A stretch of 64,000 nucleotides of DNA from Kribbella sp. VKM Ac-2568. Lineage in GTDB: Bacteria; Actinomycetota; Actinomycetes; Propionibacteriales; Kribbellaceae. The notes under the pieces were generated by a model. It was given only the letters and a program-made list of their open reading frames with translations. It made no database searches and was not told the DNA's origin. Numbering within the stretch: the stretch's first letter is position 1; each line of letters begins with the position of its first letter. The translations under genes and the position numbers were made by a program. Below, one piece after another: positions 1-8,489 of the stretch. The stretch is from NCBI RefSeq assembly GCF_004345365.1, contig NZ_SLVF01000004.1, positions 372,001-436,000 of the forward strand. The letters run 5' to 3'.

Positions 1-141
1 GACACCCTGGTCATCCTGGAGTCGATGAAGATGGAGATCCCGGTGCTCGCCGAGGTGGCGGGCACCATCACCGAGATGAAGGTGTCCGAGGGCGAGGTCG
101 TCCGGGACGGGGATCCCATCGCCGTGATCGAAGAGAAGTAG
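1..141 (+). CDS. Biotin/lipoyl carrier protein, C-terminal fragment
   Basis: The window opens inside a gene; 46 residues and the stop codon are visible. They contain the biotin attachment motif ESMKMEIPV, with the biotin-accepting Lys at visible residue 10, followed by the usual half-barrel (GTITEMKVSEGEVVRDGDPI). The fragment fits a small stand-alone biotinyl carrier of the mycobacterial TB7.3 type or the C-terminus of an acyl-CoA carboxylase subunit. As a family it carries CO2 on biotin between carboxylase and transferase. The upstream end is missing, so the size and the choice between these two options cannot be decided. A small carrier gene next to an ECF sigma operon is common in Actinobacteria. 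Confidence 0.85.
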   Translation, partial: DTLVILESMKMEIPVLAEVAGTITEMKVSEGEVVRDGDPIAVIEEK

Positions 142-200
142 AAGTCAAACGTTGATGTCAGCTCGCGCGTCCAGTGCTACGAGTGCGATCACCGGGCCGG

Positions 201-226
201 GGAACTTCCCGGTCACGGAGGCCGTT
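201..226 (+). promoter_or_regulatory. Probable SigE-type ECF promoter upstream of sigE
   Basis: GGAAC (201-205) and GTT (224-226) are separated by 18 bases, the -35/-10 arrangement reported for mycobacterial SigE/SigH-class promoters. It lies 141 bases upstream of the preferred sigE start and would give autoregulation. The match is by eye only. Confidence 0.5.
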
Positions 227-366
227 GACCCGTCGTACCGGCATCTCAGGGTTCAACCCGGGTGTCCCCGACGTGCGCAGAGGACGGTGAACGCGGCACC
301 ATGGTGGTCACGCTCGTTGCCCCGCAGAGTGCGGATCGCAGGACGGGTACCCAGGGAGGCGTTGCC

Positions 367-1035
367 GTGAAGCCGGTCGACATCTCCGTGGCGCCTGCGT
401 TCGCACCCCAGCAGACCCCCGCCGAGGCCGAGTCCAAGGTCCAGGCCGAGGCCGACGCCGAGGTGCTGCCGTCCTGGGACGAGATCGTCCGGACCCACTC
501 GGCCCGCGTCTACCGGCTGGCCTACCGCCTGACCGGCAACAAGCACGACGCCGAGGACCTGACCCAGGAGGTCTTCGTCCGGGTCTTCCGGTCGTTGTCG
601 TCCTACACGCCGGGCACCTTCGAGGGCTGGCTCTACCGGATCACCACCAACCTCTTCCTGGACGGCGCCCGCCGCCGGCAGCGGATCCGCTTCGACGGCC
701 TGCCCGACGACGCGCACGACCGGCTGCCGTCCAAGGGCTCGGGCCCGGCGGAGAAGCTCGACCACGACCTGTTCGACCACGATGTGCAGGACGCGCTGGA
801 CGCGCTGCCGGAGGACTTCCGGGCGGCCGTGGTGCTCTGCGACATCGAGGGCATGACGTACGACGAGATCGCGGACGTGCTCGACGTGAAGCTGGGCACC
901 GTGCGCAGCCGGATCCACCGCGGCCGCTCGATGCTGCGCAAGCACCTCGAGCACCGTGCGCCGCGGTCCGGCCAGACCCGTGTCAGTGGCCCGCCCGCCG
1001 ACGGGCCGTTCGGTGCCGGAGGTGACGACCGGTGA
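367..1035 (+). CDS. sigE: ECF RNA polymerase sigma factor SigE
   Basis: An extracytoplasmic-function sigma factor that directs RNA polymerase to envelope-stress promoters. Region 2 is clear ([20 protein letters not shown], then [15 protein letters not shown]), as is the region 4 helix-turn-helix ([20 protein letters not shown]). Both closely resemble mycobacterial SigE. The start at GTG 367 was chosen because GGGAGG (354-359) sits 7 bases before it. GTG 262 and ATG 301 are in frame and would add 35 or 22 residues; mycobacterial SigE is also reported to have alternative starts. The stop overlaps the anti-sigma start by 4 bases (GTGA), so the two are translationally coupled. Downstream are RseB-like, HtrA and TatB genes, the classical envelope-stress cluster. 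Confidence 0.93.
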   Translation: MKPVDISVAPAFAPQQTPAEAESKVQAEADAEVLPSWDEIVRTHSARVYRLAYRLTGNKHDAEDLTQEVFVRVFRSLSSYTPGTFEGWLYRITTNLFLDGARRRQRIRFDGLPDDAHDRLPSKGSGPAEKLDHDLFDHDVQDALDALPEDFRAAVVLCDIEGMTYDEIADVLDVKLGTVRSRIHRGRSMLRKHLEHRAPRSGQTRVSGPPADGPFGAGGDDR

Positions 1036-1643
1036 CGCTGCAACACCCCCTGGACAAGCTGAGCGCCGTTGTCGACGGTGAGCTCGACCACGATTCCCGC
1101 GACAAGGTCCTGAGCCACCTGGTCGGCTGCGACGCCTGCCGGTCGGAGGTGGACGCCCAGCGCCGGCTGAAGACCCGCCTGGCGGCCACGCCGGACCCGG
1201 AGCCCTCGACCGACCTGATGCAGCGGCTGCTCGGCGTTCCGTCGTTCTCCCCGGAGCCGCGCGAGGAGGTCCGTCCGGTGCTCACACCGGCGATCTCGCT
1301 CAGCCCGCAGCGCTCCGCGTTCCCCGCCGCCCGGACCGGAGCCACCCGTCCTGGCACCCGTGCGGCAACCCGCTCGCGTCGGCGTACCGGAGTACTTGGT
1401 GCAGCCGGTTCGGCTGCCGCCGTCGCGTCACTGCTCGGTACTGCGTTCGTGCTGGGTGACCCGGCGCGGCAGGAGCAGCCGCCGGTGCTGCAGCCGCCCG
1501 TGGCGAGCTTCTCCTCCGACCACGCCGCCGCCACGAACGGAACCCCGTTCGCGGATCCGGTGGCCCTGCTGAACTCCTTCAACGGGGCTGGCTACGCCGG
1601 GCTGAGCCCCACGCTGCAGCCGGTGGCTCTGACGGGGCGCTGA
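1032..1643 (+). CDS. rseA: Zinc-binding anti-sigma factor (RseA-type) for SigE
   Basis: A 203-residue anti-sigma factor. The N-terminal zinc anti-sigma motif H29-x3-C33-x2-C36 is visible ([13 protein letters not shown]). A linker follows, then one hydrophobic segment at about residues 119-142 after a basic run (RSRRRTG), then a short C-terminal tail of about 60 residues. It should bind and hold SigE until the zinc site is oxidised or the protein is proteolysed; this is family knowledge. It starts with GTG inside the sigE stop, which supports stoichiometric production. The transmembrane stretch suggests the tail is outside the cell, although the hydrophobic segment is Ala/Gly-rich and modest. 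Confidence 0.88.
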   Translation: MTLQHPLDKLSAVVDGELDHDSRDKVLSHLVGCDACRSEVDAQRRLKTRLAATPDPEPSTDLMQRLLGVPSFSPEPREEVRPVLTPAISLSPQRSAFPAARTGATRPGTRAATRSRRRTGVLGAAGSAAAVASLLGTAFVLGDPARQEQPPVLQPPVASFSSDHAAATNGTPFADPVALLNSFNGAGYAGLSPTLQPVALTGR

Positions 1644-1646
1644 GCA

Positions 1647-2720
1647 GTGAGCCTCTCCCGGCTCGCCGTCCTGGTCGGCACCGCGCTGATCGGCTTCGGC
1701 CTGCCCCTGCCCGCAGCAGCCACGCCTGCGCCCTCCGGCCAGCGTGAGGACTCGCCGTCCGCCGTCACCTGGCTGGAGCGCGCCGCGGCCGCTCCGGACC
1801 TCGTCTCCTTCCACGGCACCCAGATCATCACCTCCTGGGGACCGCAGGGTTCCAGCTCGGCGATGCTCGACATCGTGCACGCCGCCTCGCAAGGGACCGA
1901 GATCAGCGTGCTCGGCTCCTCGGCGTCACCGGGCGCCAAGGCGTTCGTGCAGCGGGCCAACCATGCTGTCGGCCCGACCATCGACGGCGGACCCCTCGCA
2001 TTGCTGCAGGCGACGTACCAGCTGGTCTACAAGTGCTGCACGGACACCATCGGGCGGGCCGCCGTGATGATCGAGGCGCTGCGGGACGACCAGACCCTCG
2101 CCGCGCGCTTCTGGATCGACAAGACGACTGGGCTGCTGCTGCAGCGGCAGTTGTTCAATGCCGACGGCAAGACGATGGTGCGGGCCACCGTGTTCACCGA
2201 GCTGGAGATCGAGGACTCCGAGTTCCTCGGGCACCTGCCGCCGATGGCGCCGGGTGGAGTGGAGTCGGTCGGCATGAGCAAGGTCGACAACCTCCGCTCC
2301 CAGGGCTGGACCTGCTCGGCCGCGCTGCCCGCGTCCCTGCAGCTGTACGACGTGCACCAGGACAGCGCGACCAAGTCCCTGCAGTTCTCGTACTCCGACG
2401 GCCTCTTCAACGTCTCCCTCTTCGAGCAGCGCGGGCAGCTCGACCCGGCCGCCGTGGCGGGCTACACGGCCACTACGACGCCAGAGGGCGCCCGGGTCTA
2501 CCAGCGCTACGGCATGCCGTCGTACGCGGTCTGGTCGTCCGGAGGGATCGTCTACACGCTGGTCGGCGACCTGCCGTACGACGTTCTCGGCCAGGTGGTG
2601 GCGGCTTTCCCGCACGTGCCGCCACCGAGAGTCACGGCTGTCCAGAGAATGGGCACGGGACTGGCCAAAATCGCGTCTTGGCTCACTCCGATGGGTGCTC
2701 TCTCCCACAAGCTGGGATAA
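1647..2720 (+). CDS. Secreted RseB/MucB-like regulatory protein
   Basis: A 357-residue exported protein starting at GTG 1647, three bases after the anti-sigma stop. An N-terminal signal sequence (LAVLVGTALIGFGLPLPAAA) ends near residue 25. The body (SFHGTQIITSW; ARFWIDKTTGLLLQRQLFNADG; VFTELEI) has the pattern of the MucB/RseB lipoprotein-like domain, which in proteobacteria senses misfolded lipoprotein or LPS and shields RseA. There is no lipobox Cys, so it is probably a soluble or C-terminally tethered extracytoplasmic protein. Position between the anti-sigma factor and HtrA supports a role in control of SigE release. The C-terminal third resembles the second RseB domain only loosely. Confidence 0.72.
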   Translation: MSLSRLAVLVGTALIGFGLPLPAAATPAPSGQREDSPSAVTWLERAAAAPDLVSFHGTQIITSWGPQGSSSAMLDIVHAASQGTEISVLGSSASPGAKAFVQRANHAVGPTIDGGPLALLQATYQLVYKCCTDTIGRAAVMIEALRDDQTLAARFWIDKTTGLLLQRQLFNADGKTMVRATVFTELEIEDSEFLGHLPPMAPGGVESVGMSKVDNLRSQGWTCSAALPASLQLYDVHQDSATKSLQFSYSDGLFNVSLFEQRGQLDPAAVAGYTATTTPEGARVYQRYGMPSYAVWSSGGIVYTLVGDLPYDVLGQVVAAFPHVPPPRVTAVQRMGTGLAKIASWLTPMGALSHKLG

Positions 2721-2798
2721 TCAAGTGTGGGAGTACCTCCCGGCGATCCCGGCGGGGCACTCCGACCACGAGACAACGACGACGTGAGGCGGGGCACC

Positions 2799-4382
2799 GT
2801 GAGCTGGGATGACGCCGAGCCGACAGTGCGGACGCCGCGGGATCCCGCGGACCCGGAACCCACCCGTGAGCTCCCCAAGGACCCCCTGACCGCCGGACCA
2901 GTAGTCCCCCCGACCGACCCGACGATCGCGCAATCCAGCGCAGCAGCCACCGCCGGTACTGCGGGCGCAGGTGCACCCGGTATGCCGGGGCCGGGTGCGG
3001 GTGGTCCCACTTCGAATGGCGCTGCTTCGAATGGGGCTGCGCCGGGGAATCCCGCGTTGGCCTCGTTGACGCCGCCGACGGCTGGTGTCGGGGCTGCTCC
3101 GATTCCGCTGCCCGGGGGCGACGCGCAGTACCGGCAGCAGGGTCCGATGCGTTCCACCAGCCAGCGGAGCTTCGGGAAGCCCGAGCCGCAGGATCCGCTC
3201 TTCCGGCCGGTCTATCCAGGGCAGGCCTGGCCGACCTACCAGCCGACGTACACGCCGCCCCCGCCGCTCGATTGGCACCAGCAGCAGGCCCGCGCGTACA
3301 CCCCGGCCCCGCCGCCGAAAAGTGGCCGGCTGATCGGCATCGCCGCAATCGTGGCACTGATCGTCGGATTGCTCGCCGGTGCCGGTGCGGCCGCGACCGT
3401 CGTCGCGCTGGACCACAGCGGCACGATCGACGACCAGTCCGGCCCGCCGATCGGTGTCGCCGACCCCAAGGTCCGCAGCGGGTCCGTCTCGTCCGTGGCG
3501 GAGACGCTGCTGCCGAGCGTGGTCCAGTTGAAGGTCGAGGGCGCGGACGACTCCAACGCGACCGGCTCCGGCTTCGTGATCGACGGCTCCGGGCACATCC
3601 TGACGAACAACCACGTGGTCGCCGCCGCGGCGACCGGCGGCGCGATCCAGGTGGTGACCCAGAAGGGCAAGACCGCCACCGCGCGGCTGGTCGGCCGCTC
3701 GCCGGCGTACGACCTGGCCGTCGTCCAGGTGCTCGGGCTGGACGCCCCGTCGGTGCAGTTCGGCAAGTCGGAGGTCGCGGTCGTCGGGCAGGACGTGGTG
3801 GCGATCGGCTCGCCGCTGGGACTGGCCGGCACGGTCACCTCCGGCATCATCTCGGCCAAGAACCGACCGGTCACGGCAGGCGGCGAGGGCGAGATCTCCT
3901 ACATCAACGCACTCCAGACCGACGCCGCGATCAACCCCGGCAACTCCGGTGGTCCGCTGGTCGACATGAACGCCCGGGTGATCGGGGTGAACTCCGCGAT
4001 CGCGACCGTGCGCGGCGCCCAGGAGGGCACCAGCGGCAACATCGGCCTCGGTTTCGCGATCCCGATCGACCAGGCCCGCCGTACCGCGCAGCAACTGATC
4101 GCGTCCGGCAAGGCGTCGTACCCGGTGATCGGCGCGAACGTCGACATGCAGTTCGAGGGCGGTGCGCGGGTCAGCGAGGTGACGGCAGGCTCGCCGGCGC
4201 AGCGTGCCGGGCTGCGGACCGGAGACGTGATCACCTCGATCAACAAGCAGGTGGTGGAGACCGCCGAGGCGCTGATCGTGGCGATCCGGGCGCACCAGCC
4301 GGGCGAGAGCGTGCGGCTGGAGTTCGAGCGTGCGGGCAAGCCTCGCGAGATCACGGTGACACTCGGCACGCAGACCGGCTGA
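2799..4382 (+). CDS. htrA: HtrA/DegP-family trypsin-like serine protease with PDZ domain
   Basis: A membrane-anchored quality-control protease. From GTG 2799 it has 527 residues: a Pro/Ala/Gly-rich cytoplasmic tail of about 175 residues, one transmembrane helix (IGIAAIVALIVGLLAGAGAA), a trypsin-fold domain and a C-terminal PDZ domain (VSEVTAGSPAQRAGLRTGDV). The triad is complete: His272 in TNNHVV, Asp305 in YDLAVVQ and Ser383 in GNSGGPL. GTG 2799 was preferred because GAGGCGGGG precedes it at good spacing; GTG 2727 is in frame and adds 24 residues. It corresponds to HtrA of the mycobacterial sigE locus, which trims the RseA axis and removes misfolded envelope proteins. Membership of the SigE operon is inferred from spacing. 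Confidence 0.92.
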   Translation: MSWDDAEPTVRTPRDPADPEPTRELPKDPLTAGPVVPPTDPTIAQSSAAATAGTAGAGAPGMPGPGAGGPTSNGAASNGAAPGNPALASLTPPTAGVGAAPIPLPGGDAQYRQQGPMRSTSQRSFGKPEPQDPLFRPVYPGQAWPTYQPTYTPPPPLDWHQQQARAYTPAPPPKSGRLIGIAAIVALIVGLLAGAGAAATVVALDHSGTIDDQSGPPIGVADPKVRSGSVSSVAETLLPSVVQLKVEGADDSNATGSGFVIDGSGHILTNNHVVAAAATGGAIQVVTQKGKTATARLVGRSPAYDLAVVQVLGLDAPSVQFGKSEVAVVGQDVVAIGSPLGLAGTVTSGIISAKNRPVTAGGEGEISYINALQTDAAINPGNSGGPLVDMNARVIGVNSAIATVRGAQEGTSGNIGLGFAIPIDQARRTAQQLIASGKASYPVIGANVDMQFEGGARVSEVTAGSPAQRAGLRTGDVITSINKQVVETAEALIVAIRAHQPGESVRLEFERAGKPREITVTLGTQTG

Positions 4383-4478
4383 CCGCCACAGGTTGAACGG
4401 TCGGCCCGAAACGCGGGCTGACCAGGGGCGGGCTACGCTGTCCCGCGGTGTTGGATCCACGTTCGGAGAGGTGGGGAC

Positions 4479-4826
4479 ATGTTCGGCATCGGGCCACTCG
4501 AGCTCGGGGTGATCGCGATCGTCGCGGTGCTCGTTTTCGGCCCCGACCGGTTGCCGGAGTTCGCCCGGACCGCCGGGCGGCTGCTCCGCCAGGTCCGCCA
4601 GATGGTGAACAACGCCCAGAACGATCTGCGCAACGAGCTCGGCCCTGAGTTCGCCGACCTCGACGTCCGCGACCTGAACCCGCGCAGCTTCGTCCGCAAG
4701 CACCTGCTGGACGGCATGGACGACGAGTTCGACGCGGACAAGCCGGTCTCGTCGATGGACGCGATGGACACCCCGCAGCGCCTCCCCGCCGGTGTCCGTG
4801 CCCCCTTCGACCCCGAAGCCACCTGA
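4479..4826 (+). CDS. tatB: Sec-independent translocase subunit TatB
   Basis: A 115-residue TatB. The N-terminus MFGIGPLELGVIAIVAVLVFGPDRLPE has the short membrane helix and the FGP hinge followed by an amphipathic helix (FARTAGRLLRQVRQMVNNAQ). An acidic, probably unstructured tail follows. TatB with TatC recognises twin-arginine signals; one likely client in this window is the glycoamylase-like protein at about 26 kb. A 96-base gap separates it from htrA, so it may have its own promoter, but tatB directly after htrA is the order known from sigE loci. TatB rather than TatA is favoured by the Gly-Pro-Leu-Glu N-terminus and by this context. Confidence 0.93.
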   Translation: MFGIGPLELGVIAIVAVLVFGPDRLPEFARTAGRLLRQVRQMVNNAQNDLRNELGPEFADLDVRDLNPRSFVRKHLLDGMDDEFDADKPVSSMDAMDTPQRLPAGVRAPFDPEAT

Positions 4827-4830
4827 TCTC

Positions 4831-4847
4831 CTCAGGCATCGCCTGAG
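4831..4847 (+). terminator. Hairpin after tatB
   Basis: CTCAGGC (4831-4837) and GCCTGAG (4841-4847) form a perfect 7-bp stem with a 3-base loop, 5 bases after the tatB stop. No U-run follows, so termination would be of the weak, GC-hairpin type usual in Actinobacteria. Confidence 0.5.
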
Positions 4848-4906
4848 CCGGAGCGATCCGGCAAATCGTCAAGAAAAGCGTCGGCTGTCTCTGTCACGCT
4901 GTCGGC

Positions 4907-6703
4907 ATGATAGCCCGTGTCCGCAGTCGCCCGGAGTGGCAGTTCTTCACCGTCCTGCCCCGTGCGAGTGCGCCACTGGCCGCGCTCTGGTGGTTGCTGC
5001 TGCTCACCCGCGGCGCCCTCCCCGCTCTCTTCGCGCTCGCCATGGGCCAGCTGGTCGGGACCGTCCAGCACAGCGGGGAACTGGCCGCGCCGCTCACCAG
5101 AGTCGGTATCACCTTCGTGTTGATGCAGGTGCTGATGCCGATCCACCAGGCAGTCAGCTCCAATCTCGGCAGCCGGGTCGCCGCCTGGCTCAACGACGAA
5201 CTGGCCGGCGCCTGCGTCGACCCGCCGGGCATCGGCCATCTCGAGGACCCGGGCCTGGCCGAGGATCTGGAGGTCGCCCGCGAGTTCGACCGCGGCCAGA
5301 CCGGACCGCCGATGTACCTGAACGTCGACTTCATCGCCGGCAGCCTGGTGGAACTGTTCGGCGGGATCGCCTGCGCGGTCGTGCTGTTCAAGTTCACCTG
5401 GTGGGCGCCGATCTTGTTGGTAGTGGCCTGGGGCTCGACTCACTGGCTGCTGCGCGAGAGTGGGGTCTGGCGCGACCGCAACACCGACGAGGTCCGCTCG
5501 GCCCAGCGGCACGCGTCGTACGCCTATCAGCTGGCCGTCGACCCCGAGCCGGCGAAGGAGTTGCGGCTGTTCGGGCTGGCCGACTGGGCGGTCGAGCGGT
5601 TCACCGAGCGGCGACGCCGGTTGTTCAGCCTGCAGTACGAAGCGACCCGGCTACGGGAGCAACCACTGGCCTGGAGTCTGCTCATCGTCGCTGTCGGGAA
5701 CGGCCTGGTGTTCTGGGCGCTGGCGTCGGCAGCGCTCGACGGGCGGATCGGCCTGGACGCGCTGATCACCAATGCGCAACTGGCCATCGGCGTCTCCATG
5801 GTCGCGTTCGGCGGCCTGAACTGGTCGCTGGACGGCGCGTCGGCGCCGGTGGCGGCAGTGCAGCGTCTGCGGCCGGCGATGGCACCGAGGGGCGCTCTCG
5901 TCATGAACCCCTCGCCAGTCGCAGCCGTCCCCGGCGACCTCCGCATCCGCGACCTGACCTTCGCCTACCCGGGCGCGACGCGGAAGGTGTTCGACGGCCT
6001 CGACCTGACGATCCCCGCCGGTACTTCGCTCGCGGTGGTCGGGCGCAACGGCGCCGGCAAGACGACCCTGGCCAAGCTCCTGTGCCGCCTGTATGACCCG
6101 GACAGCGGCTCGATCGAGGTCGACGGCAAGGACCTGCGCGACCTGTCCGTGACGGCCTGGCGAGAGCAGGTCACCGCGGTGTTCCAGGACTTCATCCGGT
6201 TCGAGTTGCCGCTGCGGGACAACGTCGCGCCGGCGGGGGCGAAGGACGAAGACATCCTTGCTGCCTTGAGGGATGCCGGTGCCGATGGGCTCGCGGAGCT
6301 CAGCACTCCACTGGCCAAGGGTTATGACGGCGGCACCGACCTCTCGGGCGGGCAGTGGCAGCGGGTGGCGCTGGCGAGGGCACTGTGCGCGGTGCGGGAG
6401 GGCGCGGGCCTGGTGCTGCTCGACGAGCCGACCGCTCAGCTCGATGTCCGCGGGGAGGCGACGGTCTTCGACCGGATCCTGGCCGCGACGCGAGGGGTGA
6501 CCACGATCCTGATCTCGCACCGGTTCTCCACCGTCCGGCACGCCGATCGGATCTGCGTCCTGGAGCAGGGCCGGGTGATCGAGCTCGGCAGCCACGACGA
6601 ACTGATGGCGCTGGACGGCCGCTACCGGACGATGTTCGACCTGCAGGCCAGACGGTTCACGGCCGAGACCGACGAGGAAGGACTGACCTATGACGTCCTC
6701 TGA
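4907..6703 (+). CDS. ABC exporter half-transporter (membrane plus ATPase), first of a pair
   Basis: A 598-residue fused permease-ATPase. About 330 N-terminal residues hold five or six hydrophobic segments, starting with APLAALWWLLLLTRGALPALFALAMG. The nucleotide-binding domain carries Walker A GRNGAGKTT (about residue 380), the signature LSGGQWQR (about 478), Walker B LVLLDEPTAQLD and the H-loop SHRFST. All ATPase motifs look intact. Its last 14 bases overlap the next ABC gene, so the two probably form a heterodimer. The permease segment is unusually degenerate compared with MsbA-type exporters; the substrate cannot be predicted. Candidates would be a peptide, lipid or secondary metabolite. 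Confidence 0.85.
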   Translation: MIARVRSRPEWQFFTVLPRASAPLAALWWLLLLTRGALPALFALAMGQLVGTVQHSGELAAPLTRVGITFVLMQVLMPIHQAVSSNLGSRVAAWLNDELAGACVDPPGIGHLEDPGLAEDLEVAREFDRGQTGPPMYLNVDFIAGSLVELFGGIACAVVLFKFTWWAPILLVVAWGSTHWLLRESGVWRDRNTDEVRSAQRHASYAYQLAVDPEPAKELRLFGLADWAVERFTERRRRLFSLQYEATRLREQPLAWSLLIVAVGNGLVFWALASAALDGRIGLDALITNAQLAIGVSMVAFGGLNWSLDGASAPVAAVQRLRPAMAPRGALVMNPSPVAAVPGDLRIRDLTFAYPGATRKVFDGLDLTIPAGTSLAVVGRNGAGKTTLAKLLCRLYDPDSGSIEVDGKDLRDLSVTAWREQVTAVFQDFIRFELPLRDNVAPAGAKDEDILAALRDAGADGLAELSTPLAKGYDGGTDLSGGQWQRVALARALCAVREGAGLVLLDEPTAQLDVRGEATVFDRILAATRGVTTILISHRFSTVRHADRICVLEQGRVIELGSHDELMALDGRYRTMFDLQARRFTAETDEEGLTYDVL

Positions 6704-8489
6704 GCCGGACCCCGACACGATGCCGAAGGCGTTGCCGGCGATGTGGCGGTTGTGCAAGCTCGGCTACCAGCACGAGCCCGGCTTGCTGGTGTTCGCCTTC
6801 ACGATGACCCTGCTGGCCGCGATCCCCGATGCCTTGCTCGCCCTCCTCCTGAAGATCCTCGCCGACGGCCTGCTGGAGGAGGATCGCTCCAAGGTCATCC
6901 TGGCCACTGCCGGTATGGCGACCTCGGTGACCGCGACCTGGTTGCTCCGCACCGTCAGCACCCGCGTGTCCCGGCGGTTCCGTGACCGCGTGACGATCGC
7001 GCTGGAGGCGCACGTCGCCCGGCTGCAGGCCTCCGTGTCCACCATCGAGCACCACGAGCGACGCGACTACCTGGACCGGCTGTCGGTCCTGCGCAAGCAG
7101 GTGTTCGTGCTCGACCACATGTACATGTCGCTGTTCTCGACCTGCGGCTGGATCCTCCGGCTGGGCGTCACCATCGCCCTGCTCGTCTCCATCGACCCGA
7201 TCCTGGCGTTGCTCGTCGTCTTCGCCCTGCCGACCGTGCTGACGTCCGCCTGGCGCCCGGGGATCGAGCGGGTCACCGAGGAACGCCACGCGTCGTACAG
7301 CAGGCTGGCGGATCACTTGTTCCGTACTGCGACCACAGCCGCGGCCGGCAAGGAGGTCCGGGTGACGGGGATCGGCCCGGACCTGGTCAGCCGGCGACGG
7401 AGCGAGTGGGAGCGCTGGTACCGCCCGATCGCCAAGGTCCGCTGGATCAGTGCCGCCTGGCACGCCCTCGCCTGGGCGATCTTCAGCGCCGCGTACGTCG
7501 GTGCTGTGGTGCTGGTGGCTGTCGGCCTCGACGGCTCGGTCGGCGACGTCCTGCTGATCCTCGCGGCCGGGGCGAGGCTGTCGGCGTACGTCGGAGCGAC
7601 CGTGGGGGAGATCGGTTTCCTTCGCGGGATCTGGCTCGACGGTTCCCGCCGGCTTGTCTGGCTGGAGAACTACGCCGAGGCGTTCAACGCGCAGGCCGAC
7701 GTCGAAGTACCGGAGCGGCTGGACGACGGGATCCGGTTGGAGCACGTGTCCTTCGCCTACCCGGGCACGGATCGCCTGGTGCTCGAGGACGTCTCGGTGC
7801 ACCTGCCTGCCGGCCGGGTGATCGCGGTCGTCGGTGAGAACGGCGCGGGCAAGTCGACCTTGGTGAAGCTGCTGGCCAAGATGTACGAGCCGACCTCCGG
7901 GCGCGTCCTGGTGGACGGCCGGCCGCTGTCGCGGATGCGAACCGACAACTGGCGGGATCGGCTGGCGGGAGCGTTCCAGGACTTCTTCCGGTTCGAGTTC
8001 CGCGCCCGGCACAGCGTCGGGGTCGGCGATCTGCCTCGCTTCGACCAGGAGTCAGCGGTCTCCACCGCGGTTGGCCGTGCCGGAGCGGAGGATGTCGTCG
8101 ATCGGCTGCCGGACGGGCTGGAGACGCAACTCGGTCCTACCTGGCCGGACGGAGCCGAGGTCAGCTTCGGCCAGTGGCAGAAGCTGGCGCTCGCTCGTGG
8201 ATTCATGCGGGACCGTCCGTTGCTGCTGGTCCTGGACGAGCCCACGGCCGCTCTGGATGCCGAGACCGAGCACGAACTGTTCGAGCGCTATGCGCAGACG
8301 GCGCGCGACAACACGGACGGCCGCATCACGATCCTGGTCTCGCACCGGTTCTCCACCGTCCGGATGGCCGACCTGATCGTCGTCCTGGACGGATCACGGC
8401 TGGCCGAGTCCGGCAGCCACGAGGACCTGCTGGCCCGCAACGGCCAGTACGCCGCCCTCTACCGCATCCAGGCCGACGCCTACAACTAA
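6690..8489 (+). CDS. ABC exporter half-transporter, second of a pair, with altered signature motif
   Basis: A 599-residue fused permease-ATPase overlapping the preceding gene by 14 bases. The membrane part includes GLLVFAFTMTLLAAIPDALLAL and AIFSAAYVGAVVLVAVGL. Walker A is GENGAGKST (about residue 383), Walker B LLLVLDEPTAALD and the switch His is in SHRFST. The signature reads VSFGQWQK instead of LSGGQ, with Phe in the second position and only one Gly. That suggests the composite ATP site using this motif is weakened, as in many heterodimeric exporters. Its stop codon overlaps that of the convergent acetyltransferase gene by 4 bases. Confidence 0.85.
   Translation: MTSSEPDPDTMPKALPAMWRLCKLGYQHEPGLLVFAFTMTLLAAIPDALLALLLKILADGLLEEDRSKVILATAGMATSVTATWLLRTVSTRVSRRFRDRVTIALEAHVARLQASVSTIEHHERRDYLDRLSVLRKQVFVLDHMYMSLFSTCGWILRLGVTIALLVSIDPILALLVVFALPTVLTSAWRPGIERVTEERHASYSRLADHLFRTATTAAAGKEVRVTGIGPDLVSRRRSEWERWYRPIAKVRWISAAWHALAWAIFSAAYVGAVVLVAVGLDGSVGDVLLILAAGARLSAYVGATVGEIGFLRGIWLDGSRRLVWLENYAEAFNAQADVEVPERLDDGIRLEHVSFAYPGTDRLVLEDVSVHLPAGRVIAVVGENGAGKSTLVKLLAKMYEPTSGRVLVDGRPLSRMRTDNWRDRLAGAFQDFFRFEFRARHSVGVGDLPRFDQESAVSTAVGRAGAEDVVDRLPDGLETQLGPTWPDGAEVSFGQWQKLALARGFMRDRPLLLVLDEPTAALDAETEHELFERYAQTARDNTDGRITILVSHRFSTVRMADLIVVLDGSRLAESGSHEDLLARNGQYAALYRIQADAYN

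Noticed and set aside
2721..4703. 660-codon open frame on the minus strand opposite htrA and tatB
   Set aside because: It mirrors real coding sequence in GC-rich DNA, has no recognisable domain, and htrA/tatB motifs on the + strand are unambiguous.
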